From DATCVR01 sp036566745 (GTDB taxonomy: Bacteria; Actinomycetota; Actinomycetes; Jiangellales; Jiangellaceae), in contig DATCVR010000311.1 in the NCBI GenBank assembly GCA_036566745.1, forward strand, positions 1 through 10,136: DNA of 10,136 nt, in the 5' to 3' direction. Within the stretch, counting starts at the first letter, position 1. Each line of letters starts with the position of its first letter. A model generated the notes under the pieces. It did not search any database. It worked only from the letters and a program-made list of their open reading frames with translations, and had not been told where the DNA came from. The position numbers and the translations under genes are program-made. This document shows positions 6,320 to 10,136 of the stretch, one piece after another.

Positions 6320-7288
6320 ATGTTCGATGTCTTCGACCCCAAGTCCGACCATGGTCGTGTTTATCGGGCGTTAGTGTCGGAGGCGCGGACCTCGGTCGGG
6401 TCGCTGGTCATGCGGACAGCTCTTCCGGAGGCCGCCGTTCGGGACGCCCTCGCGGAACTCCAGAAGGCCGATGTCGCGGTCGCCGTCGACTCGCTGGGTG
6501 AGGTCTGGGACGCCAAGCGCCCGGACATCGTCGCCGCGAGCGTGCTGCGGCGTTTCGAGGACTGGCGGGTCCGGCTGCACGAGGCGGAAGCCGACCTCAC
6601 CGAGGTCTTCCGCTTCGCCCGCCGCCAGAACCTCGGCGCCATGGACGTGGAGCTGCTCGACCGCGATGCCACCTCCAGCCGGTTCCGCAAGATCCAGGAG
6701 GGTGTGCGGACCCAGGTGCGAGCCATCGATCGTCCGCCGTACTACTGGGACGAGGCCGAGATCACCCGGCAGGAACGGCTGCAGACCGAGCAGATGGCCG
6801 CCGGCATCCGGTATCGCACCATCTATCAGGAATCCGAGAGCGACTCGCCTATTCGAAATGCCGGGATGATGCGCACCGTCGCCCACGGCGAGAACGCGCG
6901 TGTCCTGGCCGATCCTCCGGTCAAGCTCACCATCGTGGACGACGAGTTGGGCATTCTCGCGCTCGATCCGCCGGCCGGGGCCGAAGGGACGTTGGCCGCA
7001 TTCCTGGTGCACCAGTCGCCCCTGCTCAACGTGCTGATCAACGTGTTCGAGTCGCTCTGGCGGCTTGCCGTCCCGATCAACCTCGCCCGGGTGAACCAGG
7101 CGCTCAGCGACCGCGAACGCGAGATCCTCACCCTCATGGCCAGTGGTGCCACCGACGACGCCATCGCGCGCCGGCTCGGGCTGTCGCGGCGTACGGTCGT
7201 CCGGTACGTGGGGAAGCTGCTCGAGCAGCTGGGCGCGACCACCCGGTTCCAGGCCGGTGCCCAGGCCGCTCACCGCGGCTGGCTGTGA
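6320..7288 (+). CDS. LuxR-type regulator with TrmB-like N-terminal domain
   Basis: The product is 322 residues. The C-terminus is an unmistakable LuxR/NarL helix-turn-helix (about residues 262-322): LSDREREILTLMASGATDDA, then IARRLGLSRRTVVRYVGKLL and a closing GATTRFQAG segment. The N-terminus (about residues 13-62) looks like a winged helix of the TrmB type (YRALVSEARTSVGSLVMRTA, VRDALAELQKADVAVAV), followed by a charged helical linker (75-103) and a middle region (120-255) of the kind seen in actinobacterial TrmB/LuxR fusions, which may bind a ligand. There is no receiver domain or phosphorylation site, so it is not a two-component response regulator. It starts 50 bases after the terminator, with TGAGG about 9 bases upstream; TAGCCT at 6278-6283 could be its -10. 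No partner gene lies in the same direction, so its target is unknown. Confidence 0.9.
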   Translation: MFDVFDPKSDHGRVYRALVSEARTSVGSLVMRTALPEAAVRDALAELQKADVAVAVDSLGEVWDAKRPDIVAASVLRRFEDWRVRLHEAEADLTEVFRFARRQNLGAMDVELLDRDATSSRFRKIQEGVRTQVRAIDRPPYYWDEAEITRQERLQTEQMAAGIRYRTIYQESESDSPIRNAGMMRTVAHGENARVLADPPVKLTIVDDELGILALDPPAGAEGTLAAFLVHQSPLLNVLINVFESLWRLAVPINLARVNQALSDREREILTLMASGATDDAIARRLGLSRRTVVRYVGKLLEQLGATTRFQAGAQAAHRGWL

Positions 7289-7325
7289 CGATCGGTCGGG
7301 ACGCCCGGTCATTGCCGGCCGCCGT

Positions 7326-7691
7326 TCAGTCCCCGGGCGACGCCAGGTCCAGCACCAATGACGCCACGGCCAGGGCGAGGAACACGTTCGCGAGGCCGAA
7401 CTGCGGGGAGTAGTCGGCGGCGCGGACGTGCGTGTACAGGGCGCAGACGAAGAACAGGACGAGCCCGATGGCCGCGGCGGTCCCGATCAGCGGCATGCCT
7501 GCGAGACCGACCAGCAAGCCGGCCGCGCCCAGCGTCTTGAGGGTGCCGATCGGGAACGTCAGCCACGACTCCGGCACGCCGGCCTTCACCATCCCCGGCA
7601 GGATCGGTGCCCAGTGGAGGAGGGCGGCGATCCCCGAGAACGCGTTGGCGGCGACGGTCACCAGAGCGACCACGGTGTAGGCGGTGGTCAC
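7326..7691 (-). CDS. DoxX-like small integral membrane protein
   Basis: Started at the GTG at 7691 the protein has 121 residues and four hydrophobic helices (about 4-25, 49-66, 68-86 and 97-115). The pieces SGIAALLHWAPILPGMVKAG and FPIGTLKTLGAAGLLVG match the DoxX-like family of small membrane proteins, some of which take part in quinone- or thiol-linked redox processes. The GTG overlaps the TGA of the upstream NmrA-like gene (GTGA), so translation is probably coupled. A longer version starting at 7733 would add an Arg-rich 14-residue tail translated from inside the upstream gene and is less likely. It converges with the LuxR-type gene, 37 bases apart, with no clear terminator between them. 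Confidence 0.88.
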   Translation of the reverse strand: MTTAYTVVALVTVAANAFSGIAALLHWAPILPGMVKAGVPESWLTFPIGTLKTLGAAGLLVGLAGMPLIGTAAAIGLVLFFVCALYTHVRAADYSPQFGLANVFLALAVASLVLDLASPGD

Positions 7692-8554
7692 GAGCGGTCC
7701 GGTCCGAACGCGGCGGCGTGGTCGGCGACCCATGCGGCGTACGTGCGGGCGGGTCGGCCCAGGATCCTCGCCACCTCGCCGGTCGGGGGATGTTGCGGGT
7801 GATCGGCATACCTCGCGTAGCGCGACATCAGCGCGGTGACGAACGGCTCGGGGAAGCCGTGCTGAAGCATGCCCTGGGTGGCTGCGGCCGGGGGGATCTC
7901 GGCGAATCGCAGTGGCCTGCCGATGACGTCACCGATCACGGCGACCATGGCCGCGTGGGACAGCGAGTCCGGGCCGGTCAGCTCCAAACGTTGTCCCACC
8001 AGGGCGTCCGTGAGCAGTGCGTGGGCGGCCACCGCGGAGAGGTCCCGCTCGTCGATCGGCGATTCCTCGAACGCCGCGTACACATAGCGGACGACGTCGC
8101 CGGCACGGATCTGGTCTCCCCAGGCGTGAAGGGTGTTGACGGCGAACGTGGCGGCCCGAAGGCTCACCCACTCCAGACCGCTGTGGACTGCCGCGTCCTC
8201 GGCTTCCTTGTTCCGGTCGCCGCGGAATCGGGACGGCTGGTCGGCGAGGTCGTCGTCGATGTTCGCCGCGGACAGGGCCACGATCCGTCGCACTCCGAGC
8301 TCGGCGGCGAGTGCGGCCAGCTCGTCGGCGGCGTCTCCGGCGGCCCGCGGGTGGAGGAACAGGGCCGTGGCGCCCCGCAGCGCGTCGGCGATGGTGTCCG
8401 GCTTCGACGGGTCGCCCTCGACGACCTCGACCTGCGCCGGGAAGCCTGCGGCCTGCGGGTCGCGGGTGACGGCGCGAACGGCCGCGCCCTCGGCACTGAG
8501 CTGGCCGACCAGGGGGCGTCCGACGGTGCCGGTTGCTCCGGTGATCACGATCAT
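7688..8554 (-). CDS. NmrA-like NAD(P)-binding protein (atypical SDR)
   Basis: The product is 288 residues. It opens with a Rossmann-fold nucleotide-binding motif MIVITGATGTVGRPLV (GATGTVG at 6-12), followed by VRAVTRDP and VEVVEGDPSKPDTIADAL, the pattern of NmrA/HSCARG-type atypical short-chain dehydrogenases. There is no YxxxK active site, so it may be a redox sensor or a quinone reductase-like enzyme rather than a classical dehydrogenase. The C-terminal part (LTGPDSLSHAAMVAVIGDVI and FVTALMSRYARYAD) is typical of the family. The ATG at 8554 has GAAAGG 8 bases upstream; the open frame continues far upstream through the divergent MarR gene but without coding signal. It forms a two-gene operon with the DoxX-like gene (4-base overlap) and is divergent from the MarR-family regulator, which probably controls it. 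Confidence 0.92.
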   Translation of the reverse strand: MIVITGATGTVGRPLVGQLSAEGAAVRAVTRDPQAAGFPAQVEVVEGDPSKPDTIADALRGATALFLHPRAAGDAADELAALAAELGVRRIVALSAANIDDDLADQPSRFRGDRNKEAEDAAVHSGLEWVSLRAATFAVNTLHAWGDQIRAGDVVRYVYAAFEESPIDERDLSAVAAHALLTDALVGQRLELTGPDSLSHAAMVAVIGDVIGRPLRFAEIPPAAATQGMLQHGFPEPFVTALMSRYARYADHPQHPPTGEVARILGRPARTYAAWVADHAAAFGPDRS

Positions 8555-8572
8555 GACGTTGCCTTTCGTCCG

Positions 8573-8624
8573 TACACGACGTTGATTCCCCGGTATCGTG
8601 TAGTTGGTGAGCCGTATAATACGA
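8573..8624. promoter_or_regulatory. Divergent control region with three phased TCGTGTA-type motifs
   Basis: In the gap between the NmrA-like and MarR-type genes, TACACGA (8573-8579) and TCGTGTA (8596-8602) form an inverted repeat. A third related site, AATACGA (8618-8624), belongs to the short palindrome CGTAT-A-ATACG (8613-8623). The motif centres are 23 and 22 bases apart, about two helical turns. This is a plausible set of MarR binding sites covering both promoters. Confidence 0.45.
8615..8620 (+). promoter_or_regulatory. Consensus -10 element of the MarR-family gene
   Basis: A perfect TATAAT lies 16 bases before the ATG at 8637, embedded in the CGTAT-A-ATACG palindrome. No good -35 is found at 16-18 bases upstream. 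Transcription would start near 8627, inside or just after the GAGGAG at 8623-8628, so the leader would be very short and the Shine-Dalgarno may be only partly transcribed. Confidence 0.5.
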
Positions 8625-8636
8625 GGAGCATAACAT

Positions 8637-9128
8637 ATGAATTCCAAACTATCGACGGACGCGGACGAGCGACGACGTCGACGGCGGCTCACCACCGAGA
8701 TCAAGGAGTCGCTCCGGGGGTTGAGTACGCAGCTGTCTCTGCTCAACCACCAGGTCGGCGCCCAGGTCGATCTCAAGGACGTCGACTTCGACTGCCTCGA
8801 ACTGATCAACCGGCACGGACCGCTCACCCCGAGCGCCCTCGCCCGCACCGCTGGGCTGCACCCCGCGACGATGACCGGCATCCTCGACCGGCTCGAACGC
8901 GGCGGCTGGATCTCCCGCGACCGCGATCCCTCCGACCGTCGCGCCGTCCTGGTTCGCTCGCTGCGCGACCGCAACGCGGAGATCTTCGGCCTCTTCTCGG
9001 GGATGAACTCTTCGATGGACGAGCTCTGCGGCGAGTACGGCGAGGCCGAGCTCGAGCTGCTCGCCGACTTCCTGCGCCGCACCACCAGCGCTGGTCGCGC
9101 AGCCACCGACGAGTTGGCCGGCGACTAG
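8637..9128 (+). CDS. MarR-family transcriptional regulator
   Basis: The product is 163 residues, normal for MarR. After a very basic start (ERRRRRRL, residues 11-18) comes an alpha-helical dimerisation part, then the winged helix-turn-helix at about residues 52-106: LTPSALARTAGLHPATMTGI as recognition region, LDRLERGGWISRDRD, and the wing with the family signature DPSDRRAVLV. The C-terminal helices complete the dimer interface. MarR proteins are usually repressors released by small phenolic or oxidising molecules. Cys53 and Cys131 are visible, but a redox role is only a guess. The ATG at 8637 has GAGGAG 8 bases upstream and a TATAAT box before it. The divergent NmrA-like/DoxX-like operon is the likely target, and the shared gap has candidate binding sites. 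Confidence 0.93.
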   Translation: MNSKLSTDADERRRRRRLTTEIKESLRGLSTQLSLLNHQVGAQVDLKDVDFDCLELINRHGPLTPSALARTAGLHPATMTGILDRLERGGWISRDRDPSDRRAVLVRSLRDRNAEIFGLFSGMNSSMDELCGEYGEAELELLADFLRRTTSAGRAATDELAGD

Positions 9129-9183
9129 CGTCCTGCCACGTGGAGCGCTCGCGCTGTGTCGAGGGAGCGGCGGTTCCACCGGC

Positions 9184-9189
9184 TAGAGT
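9184..9189 (+). promoter_or_regulatory. Candidate -10 element TAGAGT (leaderless arrangement)
   Basis: TAGAGT fits the actinobacterial TAnnnT -10 pattern and ends 7 bases before an ATG at 9197, the spacing typical of leaderless transcripts whose first bases are the start codon. No clear -35 box is seen. Confidence 0.4.
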
Positions 9190-9196
9190 CGTCGGG

Positions 9197-9238
9197 ATGC
9201 CAGGGCCGACCGCAGGAAGAGCCGTAGCCCGTGGGTAG
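9197..9238 (+). CDS. Possible leaderless 13-codon mini-ORF upstream of the DUF2332 gene
   Basis: ATG at 9197 opens a 13-residue frame (MPGPTAGRAVARG) closed by TAG at 9236-9238. Its end overlaps the GTG start of the DUF2332 gene at 9231 in another frame. No Shine-Dalgarno precedes it, but a TAGAGT box at the right distance suggests a leaderless start. It could couple translation to the downstream gene, or be chance. There is no conservation evidence available here. Confidence 0.3.
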   Translation: MPGPTAGRAVARG

Positions 9239-10136
9239 GGCCCGCACGCTCGCTCAGGTGTACCGACACTTCGGTGAGGTCGACGCCGCCGGAACATCGC
9301 CGCTTTACGAGCGTGTCGCCGTCGCCCTGAGCGAGTCCGACGAGGCGATGCGAGCCGTCGAGGCGGCGCCGGCGCGCAAACGGCACCCCACGGTGATCCT
9401 CGCCGCGCTGCACGACCTCGCCCTCGCCGGTCGCGCCCCGGCACTTGCCGCGGCCTATGCCGCTGGGGACGGCGAGGCTGCCGCTGGTGCGGCGATCGAC
9501 ACGCTGCTGCGGATGACCGACTCTGTCGTGGCCATCGCCGTGCGCCGGCAGACGCGGGCCAACGAGACCGGCCGCTGCGCCGTGCTGTATCCGGCCATTG
9601 CCGAGGCGGCGCGCCGGGCAGGCGGGAACGCGGTTGGCCTGATCGACGTGGGCTGTTCGGCGGGGTTCAATCTCAATGTCGATCGCGTTGGCATCACCTA
9701 CAGCAACGGACAATCGCTGGGCGACGAGTCATCTCCCGTGCAGCTGTCGTCGTCGATCGTGGGAGACCGGCCCATCCCGACGCGGGCGATGCCCGAGGTC
9801 GTCGCCCGGATCGGTGTCGACCTCGATCCGGTCGACGTGACCGACGCGGACGACGCCCGATGGTTGCGCGCCTGCCTGTGGCCGGATCAGCCGGAGCGGG
9901 TCGCGAGGCTCGAAGCGGAGATGGCCTTGGCGGCGACGGCCCCTCCGCTGCTGCACGGTGACGCCGTCGACGTCCTGCCCGACGCCTTCGCCCGCGTGCC
10001 CGCGGACGCCCTGCCTGTCGTCACCACGACGTGGGCGCTGTCGCACTTCCCGCTCGAGAGCCGCCTGCGCTTCTTGCATCGCCTCGACGAAGCGGCGGCC
10101 GGCCGGGCGGTGGCGTGGGTGTCGGTCGAGGGGGTC
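9231..10136 (+). CDS. DUF2332 family protein (3' end beyond window)
   Basis: From the GTG at 9231 the frame is open to the window edge, giving 302 residues without a stop. The GTG is the first usable start because an in-frame TAG lies at 9225, and AGGAAGAG sits about 10 bases upstream. The sequence matches DUF2332: VYRHFGEVDAAGTSPLYERV near the start, RRQTRANETGRCAVLYPAIA at about 105-124, and LIDVGCSAGFNLNVDRVG at about 137-154. The glycine-rich DVGCSAGFNL piece (139-148) resembles the nucleotide-binding loop of SAM-dependent methyltransferases, and the family is thought to have a related fold, but no activity is established. There is no signal peptide or membrane helix. It follows the MarR gene by 102 bases in the same direction and seems to have its own promoter (TAGAGT at 9184). 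Confidence 0.88.
   Translation, partial: MGRARTLAQVYRHFGEVDAAGTSPLYERVAVALSESDEAMRAVEAAPARKRHPTVILAALHDLALAGRAPALAAAYAAGDGEAAAGAAIDTLLRMTDSVVAIAVRRQTRANETGRCAVLYPAIAEAARRAGGNAVGLIDVGCSAGFNLNVDRVGITYSNGQSLGDESSPVQLSSSIVGDRPIPTRAMPEVVARIGVDLDPVDVTDADDARWLRACLWPDQPERVARLEAEMALAATAPPLLHGDAVDVLPDAFARVPADALPVVTTTWALSHFPLESRLRFLHRLDEAAAGRAVAWVSVEGV

Noticed and set aside
7289..7325. Bidirectional terminator between the LuxR-type and DoxX-like genes
   Set aside because: Only a 4-5 bp GC stem is possible and no T-run is present on either strand.
8582..8620. TTGATT as -35 for the TATAAT before MarR
   Set aside because: The spacing would be 27 bases, too long for a normal promoter.
8555..9106. 184-codon N-terminal extension of the NmrA-like protein
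   Set aside because: It is antisense to the MarR gene and passes through the shared promoter region; the Rossmann motif begins right at the ATG at 8554.
7607..9238. Plus-strand open frame of 543 codons
   Set aside because: It runs antisense to the DoxX-like and NmrA-like genes and out of frame with MarR, with no domain signature.
1..10136. Mobile elements, CRISPR arrays, tRNA or rRNA genes
   Set aside because: No transposase or integrase motif, no regularly spaced repeats, and no tRNA cloverleaf or rRNA signature was seen on either strand by eye.

Overview
The window is high-GC DNA with strong G/C bias at third codon positions, several GTG starts and tightly spaced genes. This points to an actinobacterium. 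The secreted PE-PPE/cutinase-like hydrolase, the DUF2332 protein, the DUF2867 protein and a lipoprotein are all families common in mycolic-acid-containing genera, so Gordonia, Rhodococcus or a relative is the best guess. That placement is inference from protein families, not a database match.

Left part (1-2509): the 5' end of a lipoprotein gene is cut by the left edge on the minus strand. Divergent from it is a small two-helix membrane protein with a PH-like tail. Next comes a short unrecognised gene that reads as if broken by two compensating frameshifts (732-1136), and then a complete epoxide hydrolase of the alpha/beta-hydrolase fold (1298-2509).

Middle part (2521-3774): a DUF2867 gene (minus) and a TetR-family regulator (plus) are divergently transcribed. 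Between them lies a perfect palindrome with 14-base arms that overlaps the -10 element and ribosome binding site of the DUF2867 gene. It is an obvious candidate operator for the TetR protein.

Secreted-enzyme block (4006-6270): a serine beta-lactamase/D,D-peptidase-like protein and a PE-PPE/cutinase-like serine hydrolase, both with signal peptides, run in the same direction. They end at a textbook intrinsic terminator with a 17-bp stem (6224-6270). An orphan LuxR-type regulator with a TrmB-like N-terminus follows (6320-7288).

Right part (7326-10136): a minus-strand pair, an NmrA-like NAD(P)-binding protein and a DoxX-like membrane protein, is joined by a GTGA stop/start overlap. It faces a divergent MarR-family regulator across an 82-bp gap that holds a consensus TATAAT and three helically phased copies of a TCGTGTA-type motif. 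The window ends inside a DUF2332 gene that may be preceded by a leaderless 13-codon mini-ORF.

I found no mobile element, CRISPR array, tRNA or rRNA, and no clear multi-gene system that is new. The most distinctive content is regulatory: two regulator-target pairs with visible operators, one apparently frameshifted gene, and the mini-ORF arrangement before the DUF2332 gene.
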